Below are positions 21,391-32,788 of a stretch of 64,000 nt of DNA, in pieces. The position numbers and the translations under genes were made by a program. This DNA is from Phytophthora quininea (Eukaryota; Oomycota; Peronosporomycetes; Peronosporales; Peronosporaceae), in contig JAAVTG010000526.1 of NCBI GenBank assembly GCA_011947345.1, forward strand, positions 62,001 to 126,000. The letters run 5' to 3'. The notes beneath the pieces are model-generated. The model searched no databases. It saw only the letters and a list, made by a program, of their open reading frames with translations, and was not told the origin of the DNA. How positions within the stretch are numbered: the first letter of the stretch is position 1; each line of letters opens with the position of its first letter.

Positions 21391-22968
21391 CTACGGCATC
21401 GAGTCGTCCGGGCGCTTGATGATCACCGTCTTATGCTCCAGGTAGTTGCGCAGACCCAGCTCGCCGTTCTCGCGGCCGATGCCAGAGTCCTTGAACCCGC
21501 CGAACGGAGTGTTCGAGTCGAACACGTCGTAGCAGTTGACGTACACCGTTCCCGTGCGGATGCCGTTGGAGATCTTGATGGCGTTGTCGATGTTGCTGGT
21601 CACCACACCACCACCAAGACCGTACTCCGAGTCGTTGGCGCGAGCAATGACCTCGTCGATGGTCTTGAACTTGAGGATGGACATGACGGGGCCGAAGATC
21701 TCCTCGCGGGCGATGGTCATCTCGTCGGTCACGTCGGCAAACACCGTCGGCTCGATGAACCAGCCCTTGTCGCCGTGACGGGCACCGCCTGCCACGAGGC
21801 GGGCGCCCTCTTCCTTGCCCTTCTCGACGTAGCCGAGGATCTTCTTGAACTGAGCCTCGTCGATCTGCGAACCCTGGTCGGTCTTGGCGTCGAACGGGTC
21901 GCCCACCACGCGGGCGTTGGCGGCCTCGGCCGAGCGCTTGACAAACTCGTCGTAGATGCCCTCCTGCACGAACACGCGGGTGCCCGAAATACAGCACTGG
22001 CCCTGGTTCATGAACAGACCGAGCTGCGACTGCTTGATGGCGAGGTCAATGTCGGCGTCGTCCAGAATAATGTTGGCCGACTTGCCGCCCAGCTCGAGAG
22101 TGATACGCTTGAGGTTGCTCACGTGTGAGGTGCGCATGATCTGGTACCCGACTTCCGTCGATCCGGTAAACGCGACCTTGTCCACGTTGGGGTGCTGGGC
22201 CAGGTGGCGACCAGCGTTGGCGCCCACACCGGGCACGATGTTGACGACGCCCTTGGGGAAACCGGCCTCGACGATCAATTCGCCAACGCGCAGCGCTGAT
22301 AGAGCAGTCTGCTCAGCGGGCTTCAGCACGATGGTGTTACCAGCGGCAAGGGCGGGGCCCAATTTCCACGCCATCATGAGCAGCGGGAAGTTCCACGGGA
22401 TGATCTGCGCGCAGACGCCGACTGGCTCGGCCTTGGTGTAGCACAGGTAGGGGCCCGACACGGGGATCACCGAGCCGTGGATCTTGTCGGGCCAACCGGC
22501 GTAGTAGCGAATGGTCTTGAGCACCAGCTGCAGGTCGTTCTCCTTGGCGACCGCCACCGGCTTGCCGTTGTCGAGTGCCTCCAGCGCGGCGAGCTCGTCG
22601 ATGTTCTCCTCGATGAGGTCGGCCAGCTTGTACAGCAGACGACCGCGGTCCTCGGCCGACATGGTGCGCCACGGACCCTCAAAGGCGTCGCGAGCAGCCT
22701 TGACAGCCGCGTCAATGTCGTCGTTGACGGCCTCGGACACGTCGGCGATCTTCTCCTCGGTGGCGGGGTTGAATGTCTCGAAGGTTCGGCCGCTGGACGA
22801 CGGCACGAACTCGCCGTTGATCAGCAGGTTGGTCTGCTTGACCGGCACCTGCGCCGAGAACTGGCGGGCCAGCACTTGCGGCGAGGCCTTGGAGGCCGTC
22901 ACGACCGTGGCGCGAGCGAAGGCATTGGCCTGGACGCGCGGCAGGGTTCGCAGAATGTGGCGCTGCAT
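21391..22968 (-). CDS. Mitochondrial-type aldehyde dehydrogenase, intact copy 3
   Basis: 525 residues, no break, no intron. A diverged paralogue of copies 1 and 2: the presequence reads [20 protein letters not shown], residues 58-62 differ, and scattered changes occur throughout (for example KENDLQLVL for the AADLGLVIK region). The catalytic set is complete: [15 protein letters not shown]292 in LELGGKS and C325-C326 in NQGQCC. Function as for copy 1: NAD-dependent oxidation of aldehydes in the mitochondrial matrix. The last about 60 codons are nearly identical to copies 1 and 2 at DNA level, unlike the middle of the gene, which suggests gene conversion at the 3' end. Its mirror copy at 27255-28815 is heavily broken. 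Confidence 0.95.
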   Translation of the reverse strand: MQRHILRTLPRVQANAFARATVVTASKASPQVLARQFSAQVPVKQTNLLINGEFVPSSSGRTFETFNPATEEKIADVSEAVNDDIDAAVKAARDAFEGPWRTMSAEDRGRLLYKLADLIEENIDELAALEALDNGKPVAVAKENDLQLVLKTIRYYAGWPDKIHGSVIPVSGPYLCYTKAEPVGVCAQIIPWNFPLLMMAWKLGPALAAGNTIVLKPAEQTALSALRVGELIVEAGFPKGVVNIVPGVGANAGRHLAQHPNVDKVAFTGSTEVGYQIMRTSHVSNLKRITLELGGKSANIILDDADIDLAIKQSQLGLFMNQGQCCISGTRVFVQEGIYDEFVKRSAEAANARVVGDPFDAKTDQGSQIDEAQFKKILGYVEKGKEEGARLVAGGARHGDKGWFIEPTVFADVTDEMTIAREEIFGPVMSILKFKTIDEVIARANDSEYGLGGGVVTSNIDNAIKISNGIRTGTVYVNCYDVFDSNTPFGGFKDSGIGRENGELGLRNYLEHKTVIIKRPDDSMP

Positions 22969-24629
22969 GGTGAGTGTGTGTTCGGAGTCGCTTGCAAGTG
23001 GAAGTGCCTACGAAAGCGCGAAATGCGGAATGAGCTTCGTGTCCGGCGCTCGAGTGACAAGCGGCGGGGTGTCCAGGCGTCTGAGCTTGCAGCGCGGATT
23101 TGGGGAGCAGCTCGAAGCAGCCGATCTGCAAGGCTGCGGCCATCATCTGACCGACGGCAAGTCAGGGCTCCGTCAACTCGTCGCCTCTCGCAATCCCATG
23201 CTGCAAGATACTTCACGTACGAAAAACCAAATCACGGCCACACACTGGTGCTGCAGCTGGCTAATCTGCGCTCGTTGCACATGCATAAACCGCTGCAAGG
23301 CGTCCGGGCTGCTTGGGAAAAGAAGTTCCCGATACACTTTCGCAGAGAAGAGGATTTGCATGTTGAAGACAAGGGCAACCATGACGCATCAGCCAAAACG
23401 CAAGCGAGCGCGGTAGACTTCAATCTGTTGACGAAGGGGAGGGCGTCGACACATTTTCAGAATTGGATCAATCAAGGCAACCCTGCGGATATTTGGTGAG
23501 CAGATCTCTATCGACTGCGCACGCCAACTCGGCTTTCTGGTGGGTCGAAGCTGTGTCACGCAGCACCCGACTGTTCCTCCAGTTTTCTGCGTGCTGAGGT
23601 GCTTCTCTACACGAAGGCAACAGTGCGCTTGCCACCGTTTATATTTCTCGACAAGATGGCGTCAGTGTTCGCGGCGTTGTTGGGCAAATTGTTGCTTGGT
23701 GGCGCTGCCCGTCCCCCTACAATGGTCGTCCCTTGAGCGAGTTTCAAATGCGGCATTGGCATTTGAAATGCCGTTTACTTTCGTTTTGCTGTGCCTTGCC
23801 TTGTTTCATTGTTTCGGACCGACAGACACGGCAGCAGAGTCCGGTTTCTCTCAGGCGAGTTTTGAAAGTGCAGCAGTGATTAAAGCGATACAATTGGAAG
23901 TTGCAAATGGAACGGCGATATTAGTTTTTAACGGTTTGCAGTGCCATCGGGGTTCTAAAGGAGCTAACCGCTCGGGTCGAACTCTGTGCGTTAGAACCGC
24001 CGGAGTTTGTGTAAAAGCTCTTGTGTCATGCAAATGAGGCAAATTGCAGGCAGGAATCTCCGGGTGCGATACGGAGAGTCCTTTTCCCGGACTTCTGCAT
24101 GTTTGACATCTTCACACACACACACGCGCGCGCGCTTGCACTTCGTTTTCTCGTCAAGCCGGCAAGTTTGGATCTTGGCCTGACCAGCTGCGGCTTCGGG
24201 ACCGCCGACACGGCGACCATAGTGGAGTCGAGAGTTGCCTGACGTGGCACCACGCTTCGGTGGCTCTTTGCGCGGCGCAAATCGCTCGTTGCAGGGCGCT
24301 TGCGTCTCGTCCGATTTTGATTAGAGCCGTGGGATCGTCTGTGAACGTCTGAGCTTCAATCGTGACCAGCTGGTAATTTTGTGTCGTCTTTGACGACGTT
24401 GAAGCCAAATCCAATCTGAAAACGGAATGATGTGCTTCAGATGCATCGTATTTCGGAATGACGAAGGCTCGTTTACATTTCGCTGACGATGGTTGTGAAT
24501 GGGTACAGACGAGACGGTCTCCACAATTTTTACAATACGAATTCACAATATTCCGATTCAAAAAAACCGGGGGCCATTCACGAGAAGCAACAAAAACGTC
24601 AACGCAGACTATTCAAATGGCCGAGGTCA
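22969..24629. other. ALDH copy 3 promoter side and inner part of the left arm, no clear gene
   Basis: 1.66 kb without a supported gene. A plus-strand frame at 23540-24037 is Cys/Arg-rich and has a hydrophobic stretch (FTFVLLCLALFHCF) but no homology I recognise, and its right-arm copy is broken. A short CA/CG run lies at 24114-24135 (acacacacac followed by gcgcgcgcgc). Confidence 0.4.
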
Positions 24630-24652
24630 AGCGCCACGGCGAGTAATGAACC

Positions 24653-24705
24653 ACCTGGAGCACAAGACGGTGATCATTAAGCGCCCGGACGACGCGATGC
24701 CCTAA
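24653..24705 (+). pseudogene. 3'-terminal fragment of an ALDH gene
   Basis: Encodes only the last 17 or so residues ([16 protein letters not shown] and stop), identical in protein to the end of the right-arm ALDH at 34365. It is preceded by 23 bp of sequence found nowhere else in the window. It is the left end of the duplicated 923-bp segment. Confidence 0.9.
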
Positions 24706-24980
24706 ATGTACGAAGAAATACTTCTAGCTGAAAGCACAACAAAATACACAATGAGTTCGGTTGAGTAGATTGATGATACCACGCTTTCGGAAAATGCGTT
24801 GGCAACTGGTGTTGCGGTGCGCTGCAGCAGTGACGGCAACAACTCCGGTAGAGCAACGCATTTTGATAGTTGGAATATTCATCATTCATGTAGCCCTCCC
24901 TGGGCCCCACTAGTCTAAGCTCGATGTCTACCTACGTCGCCTTTGTTGGCTTGCTTTGCACTGGTTAGAGGTCACACACT

Positions 24981-25575
24981 CTACTTGTTCCCCCGCCGCT
25001 TGCCGACACTGCCGCCGTAGCGCGTCACGGCAGCACGCTTGTTGCGCTTCGCCATGAGCTTCGGGTCCAGCGGGATGTAAGCGTACGGCTCCAGCTTGCC
25101 CTTCTTCTTTATGTCACCGCCAGCCTTCTTGGCACGATACTCGCGACCGGTGCCAGCGTCGTCGCGTTTGCGCTTCGATCTCTTGTCGCTTTTGCTGTTG
25201 TTGAGCCCCATGCGCTGCAACTGGGAAGCAACGTCCTGCTTAATCTTCTCTTCGTCGTCGCTATCACTGCCGCCCTCCATGTCATCGTCCTCGGCGCCAG
25301 GAATGATCATGCGTCCGTCCTTGGCCATCTGAAACTCGTCGTCGCTGTCATCGTCGTTCCATGACCGCCACCGTTCGCCGAAAAGATGTTCTTGACGGCA
25401 GCGTTGTCGTCCAAAAAGTCCACGATATCGTCCTCATCCTCGCGAATCACCTTGCCGCCCTTGTGCTTCTTGTGAAGGTCCTTCTTGCGCTTCAGAACCT
25501 GCATGGCCGCGGCTTCGTCATCACCACCGGCGTCCTCATCGTCCGAGTCGGCCATGAACTCCTCGAAGGCATCGC
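24981..25575 (-). pseudogene. RRP12 3'-end fragment
   Basis: Encodes the C-terminal 195 or so residues of RRP12 (acidic stretch, then Lys-rich nucleolar-type tail ending VGKRRGNK). It lacks the rest of the gene: at 25575 the sequence leaves RRP12 abruptly and, after 35 bp, enters the right arm. The A5 and C5 runs here preserve the frame where the full gene's copy is one base short. One base is missing at about 25364. Confidence 0.9.
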
Positions 25576-25610
25576 AATACCAAAGCTAGGCGAGGCATTC
25601 GTGCGAGCAC
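25576..25610. other. Unmatched 35-bp junction sequence
   Basis: Lies between the truncated RRP12 fragment and the right arm of the inverted repeat. I find no second copy in the window. The matching junction on the other side is 24630-24652 (23 bp). Confidence 0.7.
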
Positions 25611-27254
25611 TGACCTCGGCCATTTGAATAGTCTGCGTTGACGTTTTTGTTGCTTCTCGTGAATGGCCCCGGTTTTTGAATCGGAATATTGTGAATTCGT
25701 ATTGTAAAAATTGTGGAGACCGTCTCGTCTGTACCCATTCACAACCATCGTCAGCGAAATGTAAACGAGCCTTCGTCATTCCGAAATACGATGCATCTGA
25801 AGCACATCATTCCGTTTTCAGATTGGATTTGCTTCAACGTCGTCAAAGACGACACAAAATTACCAGCTGGTCACGATTGAAGCTCAGACGTTCACAGACG
25901 ATCCCACGGCTCTAATCAAAATCGGACGAGACGCAAGCGCCCTGCAACGAGCGATTTGCGCCGCGCAAAGAGCCACCGAAGCGTGGTGCCACGTCAGGCA
26001 ACTCTCGACTCCACTATGGTCGCCGTGTCGGCGGTCCCGAAGCCGCAGCTGGTCAGGCCAAGATCCAAACTTGCCGGCTTGACGAGAAAACGAAGTGCAA
26101 GCGCGCGCGTGTGTGTGTGAAGATGTCAAACATGCAGAAGTCCGGGAAAAGGACTCTCCGTATCGCACCCGGAGATTCCTGCCTGCAATTTGCCTCATTT
26201 GCATGACACAAGAGCTTTTACACAAACTCCGGCGGTTCTAACGCACAGAGTTCGACCCGAGCGGTTAGCTCTTTAGACCCCGATGGCACTGCAAACCGTT
26301 AAAAAACTAATATCGCCGTTCCATTTGCAACTTCCAATTGTATCGCTTTAATCACTGCTGCACTTTCAAAACTCGCCTGAGAGAAACCGGACTCTGCTGC
26401 CGTGTCTGTCGGTCCGAAACAATGAAACAAGGCAAGGCACAGCAAAACGAAAGTAAACGGCATTTCAAATGCCAATGCCGCATTTGAAACTCGCTCAAGG
26501 GACGACCATTGTAGGACGGGCAGCGCCACCAAGCAACAATTTGCCCAACAACGCCGCGAACACTGACGCCATCTTGTCGAGAAATATAAACGGTGGCAAG
26601 CGCACTGTTGCCTTCGTGTAGAGAAGCACCCCAGCACGCAGAAAACTGGAGGAACAGTCGGGTGCTGCGTGACACAGCTTCGACCCACCAGAAAGCCGAG
26701 TTGGCGTGCACAGTCGATAGAGATCTGCTCACCAAATATCCGCAGGGTTGCCTTGATTGATCCAATTCTGAAAATGTGTCGACGCCCCTCCCTTCGTCAA
26801 CAGATTGAAGTCTACCGCGCTCGCTTGCGTTTTGGCTGATGCGTCATGGTTGCCCTTGTCTTCAACATGCAAATCCTCTTCTCTGCGAAAGTGTATCGGG
26901 AACTTCTTTTCCCAAGCAGCCCGGACGCCTTGCAGCGGTTTATGCATGTGCAACGAGCGCAGATTAGCCAGCTGCAGCACCAGTGTGTGGCCGTGATTTG
27001 GTTTTCGTACGTGAAGTATCTTGCAGCATGGGATTGCGAGAGGCGACGAGTTGACGGAGCCCTGACTTGCCGTCGGTCAGATGATGGCCGCAGCCTTGCA
27101 GATCGGCTGCTTCGAGCTGCTCCCAAATCCGCGCTGCAAGCTCAGACGCCTGGACACCCCGCCGCTTGTCACTCGAGCGCCGGACACGAAGCTCATTCCG
27201 CATTTCGCGCTTTCGTAGGCACTTCCACTTGCAAGCTCCGAACACACACTCACC

Positions 27255-28815
27255 ATGCAGCGCCACATTCTGCGAACCCTGCCGCGCGTCAGGCCAATGC
27301 CTTCGCTCGCGCCACGGTCGTGACGGCCAAGGCCTCGCCGCAAGTGCTGGCCCGCCAGTTCTCGGCGCAGGTGCCGGTCAAGCAGACCAACCTGCTGATC
27401 AACGGCGAGTTCGTGCCGTCGTCCAGCGGCCGAACCTTCGAGTTCAACCCCGCCACCGAGGAGAAGATCGCCGACGTGTCCAGGCCGTCAACGACGACAT
27501 TGACGCGGCTATCAAGGCTGCTCGCGACGCCTTTGAGGTCCGTGGCGCACCATGTCGGCCGAGGACCGCGGTCGTCTGCTGTACAAGCTGGCCGACCTCA
27601 TCGAGAGAACATCGACGAGCTCGCCGCGCTGGAGGCACTCGACAACGGCAAGCCGGTGGCGGTCGCCAAGGAGAACGACCTGCAGCTGGTGCTCAAGACC
27701 ATTCGCTACTACGCCGGTTGGCCCGACAAGATCCACGGCTCGGTGATCCCCGTGTCGGGCCTACCTGCTACACCAAGGCCGAGCCAGTCGGCGTCTGCGC
27801 GCAGATCATCCCGTGGAACTTCCGCTGCTCATGATGGCGTGGAAATTGGGCCCCGCCCTTGCCGCTGGTAACACCATCGTGCTGAAGCCCGCTGAGCAGA
27901 CTGCTCTATCAGCGCTGCGCGTTGGCGAATTGATCGTCGAGGCCGGTTTCCCCAAGGGCGTCGTCAACATCGTGCCCGGTGTGGGCGCCAACGCTGGTCG
28001 CCACCTGGCCCAGCACCCCAACGTGGACAAGGTCGCGTTTACCGGATCGACGGAAGTCGGGTACCAGATCATGCGCACCTCGCACGTGAGCAACCTCAAG
28101 CGTATCACTCTCGAGCTGGGCGGCAAGTCGGCCAACATTATTCTGGACGACGCCGACATTGACCTCGCCATCAAGCAGTCGCAGCTCGGTCTGTTCATGA
28201 ACCAGGGCCAGTGCTGTATTTCGGGCACCCGCGTGTTCGTGCAGGAGGGCATCTACGACGAGTTTGTCAAGCGCTCGGCCGAGGCCGCCAACGCCCGCGT
28301 GGTGGGCGACCCGTTCGACGCCAAGACCGACCAGGGTTCGCAGATCGACGAGGCTCAGTTCAAGAAGATCCTCGGCTACGTCGAGAAGGGCAAGGAAGAG
28401 GGCGCCCGCCTCGTGGCAGGCGGTGCCCGTCACGGCGACAAGGGCTGGTTCATCGAGCCGACGGTGTTTGCCGACGTGACCGACGAGATGACCATCGCCC
28501 GCGAGGAGATCTTCGGCCCCGTCATGTCCATCCTCAAGTTCAAGACCATCGACGAGGTCATTGCTCGCCAACGACTCGGAGTACGGTCTTGGTGGTGGTG
28601 TGGTGACCAGCAACATCGACAACGCCATCAAGATCTCCAACGGCATCCGCACGGGAACGGTGTACGTCAACTGCTACGACGTGTTCGACTCGAACACTCC
28701 GTTCGGCAGGTTCAAGGACTCTGGCATCGGCCGCGAGAACGGCGAGCTGGGTCTGCGCAACTACCTGGAGCATAAGACGGTGATCATCAAGCGCCCGGAC
28801 GACTCGATGCCGTAG
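27255..28815 (+). pseudogene. ALDH copy 3, right-arm version, many frame breaks
   Basis: Mirror of the intact gene at 21391-22968. Relative to it I count at least ten deletions of 1-3 bases, among them one at about 27290, three bases at about 27328, three at about 27440, and single bases near 27480, 27538, 27606, 27765-27775 and 27823, plus two bases near 28567. Between 27840 and 28560 the frame is intact (LGPALAAG through the GQCC site to KFKTIDEV). The uneven, deletion-only pattern fits an unpolished consensus better than natural decay, but a true pseudogene is possible. Confidence 0.8.
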
Positions 28816-28948
28816 GCGCCTCCATCTTATTGTAGTAAGTTTTTTTCACTCGTTTGGCGAGTGCACCAAAGTCACAATAGACAACAATTCTCAGTTCTTC
28901 TTTTTCCTCTCCATGCTTGTCAATTCGAGTATAGCCGACATTTCACAG

Positions 28949-29492
28949 CTAGATGTCCTTCTTCATTGACCCAGTTTTGTCTGCCGCGGGCCACAGAGAC
29001 TGGAAGAGCCGCGAGACGAGGACCGTGATCACTGTGGGCACAACCAGATTAGCCACTACCGTTGTCGTACATCATATCCATTCGAAGCCACGTACAATGA
29101 TACACCATACTTTTGTCGACGTCTCCGATGACGTTGGCGAAGCGAACGTAAGGCGGAACCACCACCAAGATGTGGACTTTACCACGAGTGTGTTACAACC
29201 CCTCTCCAAAGTACGCGTCATCCGTTAGCAGGAAGGAAGGATCCATCTGCAGAAACCTTCTACGCGCCCCCAAACGTCGAGCGCCACAGCGTCAGCACCG
29301 GCCTGGTCCAGCCACGATCCATTTTCTTGGCCAAATAAAGCGTCAGCTCCTCGTGTGGACACGTGAGATCCACGTTGTTTACTCTCTTGATTCCTTCTTC
29401 AGGTCGTCCACGGAGCTGGCGTCCTCGATGTTGACACAGAACGGGTATCCTCGCTCCCCGACGATGGTGCCCACTACATGTAGCTTCGCCAT
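28949..29492 (-). pseudogene. Crinkler header gene, right-arm version, frame-broken
   Basis: Mirror of 20710-21256. A T is missing at about 29390 (the DLKKEI codons), which breaks the frame within the ubiquitin-like header. Extra differences include base substitutions in the FKHTRG and LTDDAY codons and one in the VGTIV region, so this copy has also truly diverged. Confidence 0.8.
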
Positions 29493-30374
29493 GTTTCGCT
29501 TTTTCTAATGGAATATGACTCGACAGAAAAATTATGTGTCTCGAGTTATTGCCAGGCCTTCACACACACGAGGTAGTTGACCGACCGACCCGTATTCTAT
29601 CGCAGGTTGTACAGCATTGCAGACGAGGAGAGAAGCGCCTCAAAGGCGGTAAATGCGGTCTGCATGCGCCGTCTCCATTAATTGAGTCCGTCGCTGCTGA
29701 TGATGAAACCTGACGGGAGCCGAATGGAGGTTGCCTTCAAGTTGAACTCGTCGGACATTTTCGCTACTGGCGAGTTTTCCAGCCGCTTTTCGACTTCATC
29801 GCCGGATACGCAAGGCGCAGGGGATCCCGAGCGATTTGGGAGTCGACAATCCAGTGCAGGTCGCTGTCTGCGTTGCCTCGAAAGCCGACCTTTGTCCTGC
29901 CTTGCGCGCCAGAATGTTTAACGACGATCGCCGGAACGCTAAATATGACAGTAAGACGCCCGAAACGGAATATCCGGAAAGCACCAAGCAGAAATCGACA
30001 ATACGAAAAGCTGAGCTTTTGCCCGGTCGAAGTGAGATCGGTCAGGGCGCCCGCCACACACACCACGTGCGTTGCAAGCCCTGGCGAAGTGGCACGGAGG
30101 CCTCGCTCCGAGCCGCACGCCGCACGCCGCCCGCGATTTGGCCGGGTCCCTCGTCGACAATGTCCTGCGGCCTCGTCTCTGCAGGGCCGAGAACTTCAAC
30201 AACGCGATGCCTTGCGTTTTAGTTGATGGAGCGCTCGGCTCCTGACCCGCATGGCAGCTACGGATAGGATGACAGACAGGAGGTCTTCGCTGAAGCGGCC
30301 GAGGTCTTCGCCCGCGACTCGGTCGCTCACTTTGTCATTTGCGCCGTCCAAGCCAAGTCAGCTCCTCCTTCAGC

Positions 30375-31942
30375 ATGCAGCGCCACATCCTGCGCCAAGT
30401 TCCTCGCGTCCAGGCTAGCGCCTTCGCTCGCGTCTCGACTGCTACGGCCGCCAAGGCGTCGCCGCTCATCCTGTCGCGCCACTTCTCGGCCGAGGTGCCG
30501 ATCAAGCAGACCAATCTGCTCATCAACGGCGAGTTCGTGCCGTCCATCAAGGGCAAGACGTTCGAGACCTTCAACCCCGCCACCGAGGAGAAAGATCGCC
30601 GACGTGGCCGAGGCGGCACCGCTGACATTGACGCTGTCAGCTGCTCCGTCTGCCTTCGAAGGTCCGTGGCGCACCATGTCGGCCGAGGACCGCGGCAAGC
30701 TCATGTACCGTCTCGCCGAGCTCATCGAGGAGAACATCGACGAGCTCGCCGCGCTGGAGGCGCTCGACAACGGTAAGCCGTGCTCTGTGGCCAAGGCCGC
30801 CGACCTCGGTCTTGTGATCAAGACCCTCCGCTACTACGCCGGTTGGCCCGACAAGATTCACGGCTCGGTGATCCCCGTATCGGGTCCCTATCTGTGCTAC
30901 ACCAAGGCGGAACCGGTCGGCGTCTGCGCGCAGATCATCCCGTGGAACTTCCCGCTGCTCATGATGGCGTGGAAATTGGGCCCTGCTCTCGCTGCCGGCA
31001 ACACCATCGTGCTGAAGCCTGCCGAGCAGACCCTCCGCTCTCCGCGTTGGCGAGCTGATCGTCGAGGCTGGCTTCCCCAAGGGTGTCGTCAACATCGTGC
31101 CTGGAGTTGGTGCTGAGGCTGGCCGTCACCTCGCGCAGCACCCCGACGTGGACAAGGTCGCCTTCACCGGTTCCACCGAGGTCGGCTACCAGATCATGCG
31201 CACCTCGCACGTGAGCAACCTCAAGCGCGTCACACTGGAGCTCGGTGGCAAGTCGGCAAACATCATCTTGGATGACGCCGACATTGACCTGGCAATTCAG
31301 CAGTCGCAGCTGGGTTTGTTCATGAACCAGGGCCAGTGCTGCATCGCCGGCACTCGCGTGTACGTCCAGGAGGGCATCTACGACGAGTTTGTTCGTCGCA
31401 CGGTGGAGGCCGCCAACGCTCGTGTGGTGGGCGACCCGTTCGACGCCAAGACCGACCAGGGCTCGCAGATCGACGAGGCTCAGTTCGAGAAGATCCTCGG
31501 CTACATTGAAGAGGGCAAGAAGGAAGGCGCCAAGCTGCTCGCCGGCGGAAAGCGTCACGGCAACAAGGGCTGGTTCATCGAGCCGACGGTATTCGCTGAC
31601 GTCGAGGATGACATGACCATCGCTCGCGAGGAGATCTTCGGCCCCGTCATGTCCATCCTCAAGTTCAAGACCATCGACGAGGTGATCGAGCGCGCCAACG
31701 ACTCGGTGTACGGTCTGGGCGCCGGCGTGGTGACCAGCAACATCGACAACGCCATCAAGATCTCCAACGGCATCCGCACGGGAACGGTGTACGTCAACTG
31801 CTACGACGTGTTCGACTCGAACACTCCGTTCGGCGGGTTCAAGGACTCTGGCATCGGCCGCGAGAACGGCGAGCTGGGTCTGCGCAACTACCTGGAGCAC
31901 AAGACGGTGATCATCAAGCGCCCGGATGACTCGATGCCGTAG
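30375..31942 (+). pseudogene. ALDH copy 2, right-arm version, frame-broken
   Basis: Mirror of 18248-19824, ending DDSMP. Breaks: an extra A near 30592 (EEK codons), several losses at 30600-30660 (the [10 protein letters not shown] codons), and a 5-base-shorter CCC/CTCTC run at about 31031. From 31097 to the stop the frame is intact, including LELGGKS and NQGQCC. One presequence change (Val to Ile before KQTNLL) and a changed leader (CTTCAGC before the ATG) show real divergence from the left copy. Confidence 0.8.
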
Positions 31943-32788
31943 ATGAAGCTGCAGTGTGTTTTAAGTAGTATTACTCCTGCTCCTCCATCGGTCGAGTTGA
32001 GCAGGAAGTCCACATAATACAACGTTTTGTCAAATACTAGTATATCCACAGTTCGTGAATTCATGCAAGCTTTTCAAAAGCTTTGTGGCAAACAGGGAAA
32101 TCTGAACTTGTCGTCAAAGCTGAAGCACCCGAGAGCGCTTCAGCAACGGCATGTTGCAGTGCTCCGATCCAGAGCCTTCAACATGACGGATGCGCTGTCT
32201 TGGCCAGACATTCACAGCTGGAGAGCTCGCCAGCCGGATCTCGCCTGAGACTCTCATCGACCGACACGCAAGAATCTCGATCTCGTGCGCTTTGCCCAAG
32301 GAGGAGAGGCAACACGTTCCTGCCAACTGCGGCGCCTGCTATTTCGACAGGGACGTTGTGCCAAGCGCGCTTATCGCGCCAGATGAACTGGCAGGCGTTA
32401 AACAACCCGACCGGAGCACCGGTAAACGCAATTTTGAAGTGCTCCAAGCACCAAAGCGGGTCGTGGTAACTGTCGAATTGCACCGCCGTCGGCACACCAA
32501 GCAGAACACCAAGCAGAGCACTTCGATCTGGTGGCGGGCGGTTTGGTGAGCCCGCTCCGCCTCGAGTGCCAACAATCGACCACGTGGTCGGCAATCCGGC
32601 GGTTGTGCGCAGCCAGCAGAGCAGATCGGGCAGTTGAATCCAAGTTCAACTTGCGTTGAGCGAGTTGTTTCGGGAGCGTCTGTCCGCGGACGTCGCTAGA
32701 GAGGCCGCTGGACAAGAAGATCCTCGTGACGGAGCTCCTCATTCTGCAATCTGCGCCGTCCAGCCCAAGCCCAGACCAAGCCAAAGCC

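Larger units (their letters stand above)
15820..24629 (+). repeat. Left arm of a giant inverted repeat (about 8.8 kb)
   Basis: The reverse complement of this segment reappears at 25611-34365 with the same gene order: ALDH, ALDH, Crinkler header, ALDH, then about 1.7 kb. The outer boundary is the stop codon of the outermost ALDH; the flanks beyond 15820 and 34365 are unrelated. The inner boundary is ATGGCCGAGGTCA at 24617-24629, mirrored at 25611-25623. Differences between arms are mainly 1-3 base deletions in the right arm plus scattered substitutions (for example Val/Ile in one ALDH and several bases in the Crinkler gene). Confidence 0.95.
24653..25575 (+). repeat. Central direct copy of the right flank (segment S, copy 1)
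   Basis: Same orientation and content as 34312-35234: ALDH 3' end, 276 bp intergenic, and the last 200 codons of RRP12. Both are 923 bp long. I find one substitution (24806 region A versus G) and a few compensating single-base indels in homopolymers. Confidence 0.95.

Noticed and set aside
23540..24037. A membrane protein gene in the inner arm
   Set aside because: Only one hydrophobic stretch, Cys/Arg-rich odd composition, and the mirrored copy is broken; no family resemblance.
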